Of a stretch of DNA of 64,000 bases, positions 1 through 13,393 are shown piece by piece (position 1 is the first letter of the stretch; every line of letters starts with the position of its first letter). The notes under the pieces were generated by a model, which saw only the letters and a list, made by a program, of their open reading frames with translations, searched no databases and was not told the origin of the DNA. Both the position numbers and the translations under genes were made by a program. This DNA comes from Liolophura sinensis. Lineage: Eukaryota; Mollusca; Polyplacophora; Chitonida; Chitonidae. The DNA lies in the NCBI RefSeq assembly GCF_032854445.1, contig NC_088299.1, positions 10,225,608 to 10,289,607 on the forward strand. The letters run 5' to 3'.

Positions 1-478
1 CATATCCGAATCGCCCATCACCATATCCAAATCTCGTGTCACCATATCCAAATCGCGTGTCACCATATCCAAATCTCATGTCACCATATCCAAATCGCGT
101 GTCACCATATCCAAATCTCATGTCACCATATCCGAATCGCCCATCACCATATCCAAATCACGTGTCACCATATCCAAATCGCGTGTCACCATATCCAAAC
201 TCATGTCACCATATCCAAATCTCATGTCACCATATCCAAATCGCGTGTCACCATATCCACATCTCATGTCACCATATCCAAATCTCATGTCACCATATCC
301 AAATCGCCTGTCACCATATCCACACCTCGTGTCACCATATCCGAATCGCCCATCACCATATCCAAATCGCGTGTCACCATATCCAAATCTCGTGTCACCA
401 TATCCAAATCGCGTGTCACCATGTCTAAATCTCATGTCACCATATCCAAATCGCGCGTCACCATATCCAAAGCTGCGT
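1..478. repeat. 21-bp minisatellite, about 23 copies, open to the left
   Basis: Copies of CACCATATCCAAATC plus a variable GCGTGT/TCATGT end repeat every 21 bp and run off the window start. Because 21 is a multiple of three, long frames open on both strands (SPYPNRV-type repeats); these are not treated as genes. The last copies decay at about 478. Confidence 0.95.
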
Positions 479-3460
479 TTCAAAATGTGTTACAAACATT
501 TTCCTGTATTTACAGATGAATCGATTTGGCTTGCACCCATAGAAAAGATGCCTCGAGTTGTACATGTTTGCCTGTAAGCTGATATAGTAGCTTTCTACCA
601 GCTAACAGAAACGGTAGTGACTCAGAAGTAAGATGCAAGACTTTCGATCAGTCGTGGGCACTCAAGCAGTGGCAGTTCAATCCCCGTCTTAGAAAGGGAA
701 ATTTGTACGCTCTTAACGTCACTGTATATGTATTTTAAACCTAATGCTTAAACTATGGTGTTATAGCGGACGTGTGCTTAAGCGCTTACATCAATAGTTA
801 GAATAAAACCCTAAATGACGTAAACTGACAAGAGGCTGTATTTCACCTGTTACGTGTGACCATTTGCCAACTATCACACTGTCCACGCTGTTCTGGTTTT
901 ACTCCATCGGGTTTTTTATACTAGGCTTGTCGAAAACCACTTGTCTTGCACTTGTCTGTACGTCACAAGTGGGAACGATCGTCAGTAACTTGCTGCCAGA
1001 TGCCAGTGATTTATTTATTTATTTATTTGATAAAAAAATAAAATAATAAAAATAATAATATAGAATAAAATAAGTGTATAACAGAGGAAGTAGGTGAGTG
1101 CACAAAAAACAAAATCAAATCAGTTCGTTACTTTCCAATATCTCGGTCCTTTATTGCGAGGAATGTTAGACATTTGATCTTTCCGTTCTAGAATTGGTGG
1201 AAAGAGTTGACTATGATATGAATGGTTGAGAATGTGTACTTCAAGCATTTTCTGGGATGTGTATAAGACATGTTTTATTTTGGGACGCACCAACAAAACA
1301 ACCCCACTGCCAATGTGTAACAAAGAGCATTTGCAGCTGAATGGCGAAATAAATCAGAATTTAAGTGCTCGTCAGCCACCCATGACGCTGAAGTGATTCC
1401 CCAATTAAACCCTAACCAAACACGGAAGAGTTTCAATTAAAGAGATCCATTCATTCATGTGTAAACTTCTTTTGATCTTCTTTGATTCTGCAAGTGTGTA
1501 AAGTTGATACATGTGTGGTGTTTGGATTGTTCTTCAATGCCATACTTAAGAACTTTTCACTTTCACGATGGCGGTTAGTACGATGGTGTTTGAGTGTATT
1601 TTACAAGTTTGTTTACATTCTCCATGTCTCCAAGGGTCCGCAACGGACTAAAAGCATTGTTTGGTGTTTGCACGCTGTTCCTCGGGCGTCGAAATGGTTC
1701 ACGCCGGCGACCCAAAGACAGGGGTGGAGATATGCAAACTTCCATACAATGTATGTCAAGTATACATGTAATTTGCATACCGTTTACTTACGAGTTGCAA
1801 GTTGTTGTTATTACACAGTTACTTTATAATGAGCACACTAACGAGTTGAGCTTGAGAGAATACTTGAAATATTCTTTCTATTGACACACTCGCATTCTTC
1901 AAGGTGCGAAATCTCGTTTTCCGCTTAGTACTGAAACAACACTGTGTGGTGTTCACGGCCATTTCATTCGCTAAAAGTCAGCCGTAATCGTAATGCCTAA
2001 ATACAGCCTGTCCTCGTCTTCAGGACTGCCAAAAGATATACAAGTCATAGTCCTGTACTGATTCGTCTAATATTTATAACATGTTGTTTACATAAAGCAT
2101 TTGCATGTATTTACTTGTTTTCATACAATTTGTTTTCAAAAATTGCAAATTTCCAAACGAGGAATTGGCTTTTTAAAAGTAGTTTGCGTCGCACACATTG
2201 TGCGTAAATTCTTTGAATCCCTGGCTTGTTGTTGAAGAAAAGACATCACAGTCAATCCACACACATGACCAAGAAAGCAGTGCACTGGGGCATCCAGTTC
2301 GTAAGCTAATACCTTATGTCAGCCCGTGTTCCAGGCTGACCTTCGGTGCTTTTTTTCCCGCCTTTACCTTGAATTTGGCGTGGTATTTGTAATTGAAATA
2401 ATCTTGATTTCAACGAATAATTTAAAAATGGAACGCTCTCACTGGTAAATTAATCTCTGAAGTCCGAGCACGTGCGGAGCTGATATGGATTTCTCAGCTC
2501 GCGTGTAAGGCAGATAATGTGATCTCAACTCTCGTACAGGGCAGATATGGTTATCTCAGATTGCGTGTAGGGCAGAATTTGTTACTTAGTTTCAGATATC
2601 TCTGTTTTTGCTTTGATGCTTAATCATGATGGAAATACTCATCAATTAGGTAAATTATATCTACGTTCATTGTAATGCCTTGGATTTGCTATTATATATC
2701 TTGCAAATTTATCAACTAGCTCATATCTCCTATCTCGTACGCCTAACCCTTGTGCAAACCTGGTTTCCTCAGTTAAGTGTGTGACTGAGGATCTGAGGGC
2801 AGTGAGGTGACACGCACCTCTAGTCGCCGCTTCGCATCAGCTCGCTATCACGAACACAATAGGTGCGGAATGTCATGGGTAATTACATGCGATAAGGCTT
2901 ATCAGGCCAGATCCAAAACACCTTTAGATGCTGTCACTCCAGTGCTAAATGGTAATGCTTTGTTAAATGTCGCATGTTGTCTTTTATGGGGGTTCACGTA
3001 TTGTAGCGTTAGCCGCAAACAAACCTTAAACTCGTTGGTGATTCTACGTGTAGAGGTGTGATAGCAAACACCTCCGGCTGGTACTTCCGAGCCCGCACGA
3101 TCGGCGACAAGCGTTCTGCTTCCGCGAATTAGGCGGCGGTATGATGTAGGCGCACGGCGAGCGAGGAACGAGCAAGTTTCGACTATAAGTACATATTTGC
3201 TCTCTTGAAATCCAGCGCTTGGGTGTGATATTCTTCATTCATAGCTGTTTAACTGGATTTGTAACTCTCGTGTCAGGGCTAGACATACGTGTGTATACAT
3301 ATCAGAAATAGACACAAGCTGCGGACCGGGTATTTATTCATAGAACGCTGTCCACACTCAAACCACATGAATGAAACATTAGATCCATTGAAATAAGGCA
3401 ATGTTGGTTCTTTGGCTATTTTGTATGTTGTTATATCCATTAGCATACCCATTAAAAGGG
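479..3460. other. No recognisable gene
   Basis: AT-rich DNA with short frames that have no family similarity. It holds one copy of the dispersed TGTCGTCGCTG-type repeat (about 795-905), an ATTT run near 1010-1035 and three degenerate copies of a roughly 44-bp unit at about 2455-2580 (TATGG-TTCTCAG...GTAGGGCAG). Confidence 0.6.
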
Positions 3461-3614
3461 GCCGTAGGTGGGAAGATCTTGCAGCAACCTGCGGATGGTC
3501 GCTGGTTTCCCATGGGTTCTGCCCGGTTTCCTCTCACCATAATACTGACCGCCGTCATATAAGTGAAATATCCTTGAGAACGGCGTAAAGCACAAATCAA
3601 ATAAATAAATAAAT
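3461..3614 (+). mobile_element. SINE 3' fragment (AAATAAAT-tailed family)
   Basis: It contains the family segments CAACCTGCGGATGGTCG, TAAGTGAAATATCCTTGAG and CGGCGTAAAGCAC followed by an AAATAAAT tail; the tRNA-like head is missing. Confidence 0.85.
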
Positions 3615-4027
3615 TGTATCAAGACATTGTATGAGCCCTTGTGATAAAAGTATAAATGTATACATGTGTCAAAATCAATATCGACATGCAAGCTATTATT
3701 GTGTGAAAGTAAATAAAATTTATAACTTGGAGATTAGGCTTAATTACCTTTACAACATCAATAAAGACTCCCGAGTGATTTCACTTTGCCTCATACCGAA
3801 ACAATTTTATTAATTCCATACGTCTTTATGGCTTAGAATCAATGCATGAATGATATTGGCAACTGTATCGTGGCAAGGGCATGGTCTGCAGTTTGGAATT
3901 TTATGCCCTGTTTTTATTAGCTTAACAGACGTCGATTTATCAGCAAATAAATAATATGCGAATGTTTGCTAGATAAGCAAAACTTTGTACGAGTAACGTT
4001 TCCAGATTATCATGCGTATCATGCGAA

Positions 4028-4265
4028 CACACGTTCGTATACCAGTCGTCATCCAATATGGACGTTCCAGGTCAATAATCGCAAGGCCTTTTCTCAAAAC
4101 GACGTTTAACATAAACCACCAAAGAAGTAAGACAGTATACTAAGTACGAAATTAGAACGGAATCATATAAAGAGAAACAGTGAACAGTTTTCAATGATGT
4201 TGGAAAGACGCAATGTACTTTCTAGGCAAATGTGTGAAATCGGTCCTAAAATAGCGTACCATTCT
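4028..4265 (-). mobile_element. Penelope-like retroelement 3' fragment
   Basis: It aligns by eye with 59383-59585: shared blocks include TTCGTATACCAGTCGTCA, AAACGACGT, AGTACGAAA and GGAAAGACGCAA in the same order. The reverse transcriptase core is absent from this copy, so identity comes from the 59.4-60.0 kb copy. Confidence 0.55.
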
Positions 4266-6496
4266 AGTATACAAATTGTGGATACTAAAATATGTATCTG
4301 AGTTGCGCTTTGATTGCTACTGTTCATATATCCAGCGTGGCGATCTAATTCAAAACGATGAATATAATGCTCCTATATATAACCCTTGGTAAAGCTGAAT
4401 TAGACAATATTATGACGCAGAGTGCCAGAGATTCTGGACGCTCTGTCCATATTTGCTGACAACAGAAGTATACTCATTGTAAAACTTTAAAAACTTAGTC
4501 GTCTGATGGAATAACTGGGATACACTAGTTTTGGAGAAATAACTTGTCCCTTCGCTATATAGCTGTCCAAGTAAGGGTAATTTAAAAAACTCTCTCAACA
4601 TGGTAAAGCCATTTTCTAAATGCCCTTGACAGTCTTGGATTAGATTATCACATGCAAGAGCTGAGATTTCTTCGAACAATGACCCAATCTTTTTTGTCTG
4701 AATTTACTACATTTAAAGTTGGCAAAACATTTTGCTTAGTCGTTTTTGACCCATGCAATTTTGTTCCATGTTGCTTTCAGAGCCGCCATTGTATCTCCCT
4801 TTGCAATGTTTTCATCTTATATTATTTGTCACATGTGAGGACAACACAGCTTTTCGGGCAGTTCTAGACAAGTGACACATAACGTTTTTGATCAACATCC
4901 CTGCAATTATATTTTACCGGATTCAACTTAAGAAGTTGTGTAAGTTGCCAATTTTTAAGCATTTATATTGGCATTTATAGAATAAAACCCTAACTAAGGA
5001 AAACTGAAGACGGAGGTGTGACAATTTGCCCACTGTCACAGTGTCGTCGCTGCTGTAGTTTTATACATAATTTTTCACTTCCCGTAACCGTATTTCTATT
5101 AGCTAATTGTGAGCGGTTATACTGTTTTGATTTTGATGGTTATTACGCAGAAAATATACAACAGGAGAAATCATCTCGCTAAGCTATTACGTACAATATT
5201 TTCATGTAAGATTAACTTCAGTACACTTAACCCTTACGCTAAGCCAATTAAAAGACACTTTCCCGTACGGACTCGTTCTCTGTTAAAAAAACATGGCAGT
5301 AAGTAAAAATATTTATCCCACTGGCGGCCAAATGTTTATGGTATATGGTGTAAAGCGAGTGTTTTCGTAAACACCGCCAGTAGCTAATAGAGAGCTCTTT
5401 TGAGACGTTGTCGGAAGTCTGCCGTGATCTTAAGATTCCCCTCACTAGCCGATCACAGAAACGGTTCGTGAGGATTGCGATCCACAGCGCTTGTTTAGTG
5501 ATTAGCGAAAAAGCTCCTAGGTGGGGAAGGCAGTTTGTTTTTAAGAGGCCGTTTAATTTGGGAATTTGGCTGGAGCTAGATTAGTGAGATTTCGGATAGA
5601 TCAGGCGAGGTGTGGCCGCCATGTTTACAGGGCTTGCCGGGAAATCCGTTTATTCAGCGGGTTCTAATAACAGACTCCTTCATTCATCAAGTTGCGAGCT
5701 GCTCATAATTAAACCAAATTGATATCAGGCTAGCTGAAGACGACCTAACGACTGTGTAGGCTTGCCGCTTCCCTCTGGCCTCCTCCTCCTTCCCCGACAC
5801 CCCCACCCCCGGGAAATGTTCTGCTTCGTCACCATTGAAGAGGAAACCCAGACCCCGAAGCCCTACTTTACACGGAGTATTATCGGGATTTATCCTGCAT
5901 TATAATCGGCCAACAACGCCATGTTTGGGAAACGAAATAATTACTGACATTTTTCAACGAGTTTATCGCCATAAGCGCATTGAAAACATAACATTACAGA
6001 AACTAGTAATGGTATAAAATTCACCGGTGTAATTTTTTAAAAATTAAATTAAGAGGCTATACTGAAGATTTTGTTGGGCAAAAAATCCACAGTAGCTAAT
6101 CAAATCAAATTTTCTGTGTTTATCGAGGATAGCTCAAATTATTGCCTTCAGTAAATATCCGACTCGTACCTGCACTATTTATAGTGTAAAAATGATTCTT
6201 AAGCTTAAAAAGTTATAACTACATTTTAGAAAATTTACCGATTTTACCGTGTCACTCGTGCTCAGACGAGGTTGATAATTTGTGCAAGATAATTGTATTT
6301 GGGCTATTCTAAAATAAAAGCATCAGTTTGATTGGACTTGGGCTGATCGAGTTTTTGCAAAAAAATCTGCCGTATAATCTGTGTAACCGTCTTTTTCTTG
6401 TAAATCAAAACAATTTTTGATAAATTAAAAATTAAAAAAATTTTGGACACGGATTTGATGAGGAACTACATCACGATCCTTGTTCCACAAAGTTAT
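4266..6496. other. No recognisable gene
   Basis: A copy of the small dispersed repeat lies at about 4975-5075. 5440-5870 is richer in G+C and CpG than its surroundings and ends in a pyrimidine-rich stretch; it could be a promoter or old exon, but no coding signature was found. Confidence 0.5.
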
Positions 6497-7068
6497 GGTA
6501 GAATAAGTTTGTTAATATAACTAGTATACATCGTAATCAAGGTAGACTAAGTTCGTTAATATAACTACCATACATGGTAATCAAGGTAGACTAAGTTCGT
6601 TAATATAACTACCATACATGTTAATCATGGTAGATTAAGTTCTTTAATATAACTACCATACATGGTAATCATGGTAGACTAAGTTCGTTAATATAACTAC
6701 CATACATGTTAATCATGGTAGATTAAGTTCTTTAATATAACTACCATACATGGTAATCATGGTAGACTAAGTTCGTTAATATAACTACCATACATGTTAA
6801 TCATGGTAGACTAAGTTCGTTAATATAACTACCATACATGTTAATCATGGTAGATTAAGTTCTTTAATATAACTACCATACATGGTAATCATGGTAGACT
6901 AAGTTCGTTAATATAACTACCATACATGTTAATCATGGTAGACTAAGTTCGTTAATATAACTACCATACATGTTAATCATGGTAGATTAAGTTCTTTAAT
7001 ATAACTACCATACATGGTAATCATGGTAGACTAAGTTCGTTAATATAGCTACCATATATGGTAATCCA
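6497..7068. repeat. 44-bp satellite, 13 copies, with higher-order pattern
   Basis: The unit runs from GGTAGACTAAGTTCGTTAA to CATACATGTTAATCAT and repeats every 44 bp without length change. Two variants (C type GACTAAGTTCGTT...CATGTT; T type GATTAAGTTCTTT...CATGGT) alternate in CT or CCT blocks; edge copies are the most divergent. Confidence 0.95.
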
Positions 7069-8017
7069 TGTTAAAGATAAATATAAATTTATGGTACATG
7101 TACCGACAGCCAGCTTATTCCGTGAAAGCTTTGATGTCGAGTTCACACTTAGATACTCTAATACATATTTACCCTATAAAAGGAGTGCGTGAACACGATA
7201 TTTTTTCCACCTCTGCACCCCCAAAACGGCCCACTATTTTGCAGGGCCGCTTGCACAGATCCATCGTCGTAATTTGACTGTAACTACCATGGCAAACATG
7301 TTAGACACATATCTTCCCATGATAGTTAAAGTCAACTTAAGGTAAGATCCCTTTGAGCACGAGGCCCCTGGGAATCTTATCATTCTGAAAATCTCAGTCT
7401 GGAACTTTGTTTATCTTATCTTTCTTTACAGTACATATATAGTAGTATGACCGGACCTTTTAAGTCGATACAGTGGCCTTAATTCACACTGATTCTCGTA
7501 AACCGTAATCAAGCACTAGATTAATTCATTAATCGATTGATTATACAGCTGCCTAGAAAATTGCGTAATTTCCTAACGTTGTATCTGCCCGTTCATATGC
7601 TGTCATATCTATGCTGCTGCCTCAGTCAAATGCTGTGTCGAAGACACCAAGCACGACAACCCGCCCAGTCGTATTATACTGGTACCCCTCAGATCTGTAC
7701 TTGGCCTTTATAACTGCATTTTAGCATTAGTTATTGGTAGCACCAGGATTGCTGATAAAGTTTGTTCGGTCTGACTTCGAGCCGTTTCGAGCCCATTTAT
7801 GCACAGATGATATAAACGCTTGCGATAAAGTTGCTCATTGTCATCACGCGAATATTCATACTGATAAAATTATAATATGTCATGATTCTAAATTGTATCG
7901 CTAATCTTGGAATAATTGATTAACAAACATGGATTTGGTGTATAATCTGCCCAGCCTAATCAATGTTTAAATTGGAACTTAGTTTTATACAGCAATGACT
8001 GCAACATCAATAAACAT
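7069..8017. other. No recognisable gene
   Basis: A short frame begins at 7068 inside the last satellite copy but shows no similarity. Nothing else stands out. Confidence 0.5.
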
Positions 8018-8255
8018 ATTTATTTATTATCTGAATGGTATTTCACACCGTACTCAAGAATATTTCACTTGTACGACGGCATCCAGCATTATGGTGGGAG
8101 GAAGCTGGGTAGAACCCGGAGGAAACCGAGGTTGCTGGCATACCTTCCCACATACGATCGGAAATAAAGTCTGCATAAACTGAGCTCGAACTCACAGCGC
8201 GAGAGAGGCTCTTGAGTCATTACGTTGAACGAGCACGCTAACCACTATAGGCCAA
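8018..8255 (-). mobile_element. SINE, nearly full length, AAATAAAT family
   Basis: Read on the - strand: a tRNA-like head with a GTGAGTTCGAGCTC B-box region, a body with family sequence, TAAGTGAAATATTCTTGAG and an AAATAAATA tail at 8018. It is diverged from the 59-kb copy. Confidence 0.8.
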
Positions 8256-9419
8256 GGAAGGCCATTCGAAGTAGTCTGGAAAAAGGTATCCCCAATAGTG
8301 AGTTACATATGGCGCATACGGGGATATTGGTGGTTATGTAAGTGTCAAGTTTGTTTGGCCAAGATGAGTTTGGATGAGTTTGTAAATGGGAAGTGTGAAG
8401 CTAAGCAAAGCATGGACCAAGTAAGTGAGAATTGTACGGTTTGCCCCACTTTTGGTGTACAGCCAGGACACGTTGGCTGACATACTAAAGTGGGGAGTAA
8501 AATTGGAATGAACAGAGATGGACGATCCCCATACCTGTCAGGGTGCATGAAGTAGGCAATAGGTCAAGTAGCGCCAATCCAGTCTCTTAATGAACCTCGT
8601 AACATTCTGCAAATTCCTAGAAACAAGTGCCATTTTATTAAAAAAATAGGAATGATAGAACACAGACGCCATTATTATGATTGATATTGGAATATGCAGG
8701 GGCATGTAAGTAAGTGATAGTATAAGGGGTTAGGCCAGTTAATTACCTCGAATGGAGAGGAACACCTGTTTGAGGGATACAGTCGTATTATAAACTTAAT
8801 TCCACGTTTTTGTAACTATAAAAAGAATTCCCTTTAGGCTACTTGTTCACTAAACACTATTTCAACCTAAGGGCGGGCAATCGTCTTTTTATTTATATGA
8901 AGTCGATGCTATAAACGTCCAGGGATGCCAACATATAGAACCCCAGGGATGTACTTTCGTTGACATCCAAGATAGAACTTGATGGCGCAGATCGGTTTTA
9001 TAGACACTTGAGCATTTCCGGATGATCAAAATGGCAGCAGCTAAACTGTTTCCATCTGCTTGTTTGGCACGTTCCGGGGTCATGCTTAATCAAGTGGGAA
9101 TTTTAGAGAGGTCATCCGGTGCACTGTACACCTCACTGTATCCCGAGAGTGTTCCAAGCCACGTGTCACGATAGCCGGATGCCAGAAGGACCCATTAGCC
9201 GTTTCGTTGAAGTCCAACAGGATCAAGTGGTTCAAAAACACCTTCTGTTGGCTCACAAGTTGCTATTTTATATAGGTATCTTTTGTGGTGTTTTGCCATG
9301 GTATCTTCTCGAAAACCACAAAACTGTCGTCAGATATATTTAGTAAAAATATTATATGATGTATAACAAAATGCATACAGTATATAAACGGGCACAAGCT
9401 ACGCAATCATTAAATATAT

Positions 9420-9765
9420 CTGACAGTTGTTCAACGCCATACTCAAGAAATTTTCAAGTATACGATAGCGGTCTGTATTATAGATGGAGGAAATGGGAGT
9501 CACCGGAGAAAACCAATGATCTTTGGCAAGTTACTGACGAACTTTCAAGTATATAGACATGCACACTATATTGGTGGAAGACCAGTGGTCTTCACCGAAC
9601 GTGAGACTGTACAAACGGCCACTCGAGGGCCGTCAATCGCTTATTGTCACCAAAGCAGGCAAAAAATCCTTGTCAAATACTGGTTTTGAACCCGCATCTC
9701 GAGTGTCCTAGCTATTGAAAGGCAAGCGCCTTATAGTCACTTCACCGTGGCCCGCATTCCTAGCC
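9420..9765 (-). mobile_element. SINE of a second tRNA-derived type
   Basis: On the - strand the head reads GGGCCACGGTGAAGTGACT...CGGGTTCAAAACC, which is tRNA-like (A and B boxes). The body contains ACTTGCCAAAGATC-type sequence and the tail resembles the other SINEs (CTTGAGTATGGCGT). A related copy is at 49848-50055. Confidence 0.65.
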
Positions 9766-10006
9766 TGTTGTTTGTATATTCTTGTATACCGATCTTACCG
9801 ACAATAAAATAAACAAATAAATAAATAGACGGCCCTCATGGAGGACATTACAACATCTGACTCTATGATATTTTGGTTCTACCAGTAGTGCCAGGTATTC
9901 TGTAATACATTGTAAGTATACGTGTGGGGTTCTTGAATTTTATCGTCTTTTTTGAGTTCTTTTTGTTCCTATAAAGTGAATAAGTAATTTCGTACGTCTA
10001 TTCCAG

Positions 10007-10129
10007 AACGAGGCTCCAGTACCAAGACGCGTTGATCCTCAGGGCAGCTGGTTTGCTTTCGTTCGTCATTCAAATCGCAGCAATCGAAAACACCAAAACA
10101 AAAACAGAGAAAAGAAGAAGAAATCGTTG
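10007..10129 (+). CDS. C1QTNF12-like: FAM132-like exon A: pre-collagen linker
   Basis: The acceptor is TATTCCAG and the donor GTGAGT; the 123 nt are open in phase 0 for 41 codons. The exon encodes [11 protein letters not shown] followed by a strongly basic tract (NREKKKKS). The aromatic F-V-R motif corresponds to the conserved W-x-x-F-V-R segment before the collagen region of adipolin. The basic tract could be a proprotein convertase site, which is inference. Confidence 0.8.
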
Positions 10130-13100
10130 GTGAGTATAGAGACCTTTTTACAGGTACCGATGGAAGAATTGGTGAGATTCGTTGGCCTCCGTTGCCAAGT
10201 AGTTATCGTCACTGAGTTCGCAAAAAGTACCATCAGGAACCTCTCACCAATGCGATCGTTGTAAGTTCAGATCCAGCTCATGCTGGCTTCCTCTGCGATC
10301 CTGCCGCGGAAGGTCCGCTGACAACCTGCGGATGGTCGTAGGTTTCTCTCAGGCTCTCCCCGCTTTCCTCCCACCATAATGCTTGGCGACGTGACGTAAG
10401 CGAAAAATTCTTGAGTATGGCGAACACTCCAATTAAATAAATAAATTGATTAATTGTCTGGTTGCTTTATTTCTGACTTCATCGATTGATTGAGGTGTTT
10501 AAATAGTATTACCTGGATGTGTGATCATTTCTATAGTAACCGCCCAAAATAACTACGCTCAGGGTGTAGTATTCACACTGATTGCACTTTAAAGCATGCA
10601 TGTGTTTTACATCATGTCACCCAGATATGATATCTGTTGGTAATTAGGCCTGCTCCAATGTACAATACCTTTATTTACACGCACTAAATGACAGACAATG
10701 TGCTTACCCGGACGTGTAAGCCATTGCCACCACCAACTAGTCTTTGTTACAAATACGAATGCGTCTGTAAATAAACTGTCTGTATTTTGCTATTTATTCT
10801 GAATATTAGAATAACAGGACATGCAAGTGCGTCGTGAAAACAGATACTTCGATGGTATATATATATAGTAGAGATCAAAGCCCCAAGGAGTGTCGCGTAT
10901 TATGTATAGTGGCTTCAGTGCACGCTCTTTTATTATTTATATCACAGAAAGGGTAGCTTATTGCTTTTGTATATATATATACATATATATATATACTCAA
11001 GAGTTCGAATTCGGTGCACTCTTCTTCGCTTTATATGCTGACCACTCATTTTGAAATAAATTAAAAATAAAATGTGCTGTGTGTTGCTATAAATGCAGAC
11101 CTTCATCATTTGCTTTAAATGTATAATTAACATTTCAAAACTAAATTGCCTCAGATGTCGCAGGCCCCATGTGAAAGTGAAAGAATAGCTATAGAATGTT
11201 GTTGGTACTTAACGAATAATGAAATAAAAGGGAAATCGTAGGGATTGCTTCGCCCACAACTATAAATACACATAATATATTTTTAGTTAGAACAATCATG
11301 TTGCAAATTTATTGATTTCGTGAAATATTATTTTTTCCTTACCCACGTTAATCTTGAGATGGGGGTGTGGATGAGCGGTTAGTTGACGGAAAGGTTAATT
11401 AAGTACAATAAAACTGTGAACAAGTATTGTCGTTTCAAAGGAAAAGACCTCTAAATATAAAAGTAGGCATCACTAAGAAGACCGCTTAAAATTATGCATA
11501 AATATACTTTATTTATTTTTTTTTACATTTTGTGTGAAAAGAGTTAAAGGCGCTCAAACATCTGACTTATAAGGTGTGCTGTATGGACCGTACTATCAGA
11601 GGTTAGGAGCTCTGACGTCACAGGAAGTTTATCCAACTCCAGTCACCACACTGTATCGAAAAACTCGATTTACTCATGATTGAAAGATCGCTGAAATAAT
11701 ATTCCCCAATTTTTTTTTCCTTCTGGTGAACATCAGGAAATAGGTGATGTGACGTCAGTGTTCCTAGATACCGACAGTGTGGCTCATAAGGCCCACCATA
11801 GTTTTCAAATATTTGAATGCATTTCAACAGTCTCACAAACATCTGAAAAAATAAATGAAACTATTTTTCCTCATAGTTTTCAGTTGTCTTTATAAAGAAC
11901 CTTACTTCATATTTTACCTTTCTTTTACTTTAATTGAGACGTAAAACAGTGAGCATTCTCCAGCTTGGACACGAAACGACATTTTCTCCGGAAGAGTTTC
12001 CACGTGTTGAATAAACATCGTTTCAATGATCTTCTTAACTTTGACCTTGTTACAGCGTGGTTTACCCGGCCCACGAGGTCCCCCTGGGCCCCCTGGCCCG
12101 CCCGGCCCGCCGGGAACCGTCATCACACAGGAGGTCATGCTGAAAGAATTCAAAGAAATGGTCAAAGGTGTGTATTCAGAGAGGTATGGGTAAAACTATG
12201 CAAGTCAACATTGGTAAAATATGTGTGGTATTTCGCCTCAGACAGTTTGTTTTTGTTAAGGAAAAGAAATCTACAATCGACATAATCAACACCATTGGGA
12301 AAAATGAAAACCATAGTTAAAATAACTGTATATATTAAATTCCTTACGTTACAATATTGAACACTCTGAAATGAATTCAATCTTAAGTTCAGTGTCGGAT
12401 TTTGTGGGAGAGTCTAAACTTGCGCAAGGCTACGCTCATTTCACCCTAATTGATATGCTCACTTGGCCCTGACAGAAATTTGTAAAGAGAAAGAGTAAAC
12501 CTCGTATGAAGTTGATCTTGTGATCTCGGCCTGGCTTTGGCAGGGTGATTCATAAATCCAGTGTTAGAGAGAGATATATTTCATGATGAGTTTTAATTTT
12601 TCAATATTGAATATTAAATTTGTACAAAAAAGGAAGAATACGTAATAAAGTAAAGATAATTTGAGTATCATTTGCACATTTATATGTGAATGTGTAACTA
12701 TGGGGTATAACTGAACACTTCATTCTCGCTGCTCATATTATATAAAATGCTGTTATCTAAGCCGTATGTACTAATCCATGACGTGGGTTTATATCTAACT
12801 CCCTACAAACCCGCTAGTTTAAGCTTTAAACAATCTTATACTCTTTAAGACCCCTTACCCCACCCACCTACCCTACACGTTTTACCCCATCCTGAACCGT
12901 CTTACCCTCGTCGCACTGAAATCATTTTGATTGCTGGTTGTCAGTTTATGTCAATTTTTGTTGCATATTCAAGATGCACGGAGAAGAGTGTTAGTTTTAG
13001 ATTTTAGTATTACGTTCCAAGTTTCCAATTCTGACACAGATGCTATCCCTGTAACAATAGGATAAGTATATATTCAGCAGTCAACTTGTACTTCTATGAA

Positions 13101-13300
13101 ACTGAATTCACAAAGTTTGAACGTTTCAATTACGTTGAAAAGCATTTTCTAAAATACATCGTGATGAAATTCTCTCACAGTCCAAATACCTGCATGTATC
13201 ATTTGGCGAATAGAAGTTGACAGTTTCATATTGAAAATTCCACCCATCACCTCAATGTAGAGTACATCAGGATGTTTATATCTTAAAGTGAAGAGAAACT

Positions 13301-13393
<93 letters not shown>

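Noticed and set aside
36-577. SPYPNRV repeat frames that look like a proline-rich adhesive or shell-matrix protein
   Set aside because: The 21-bp minisatellite opens similar frames on both strands, with no signal peptide or splice context. It could be revisited if transcripts cover it.
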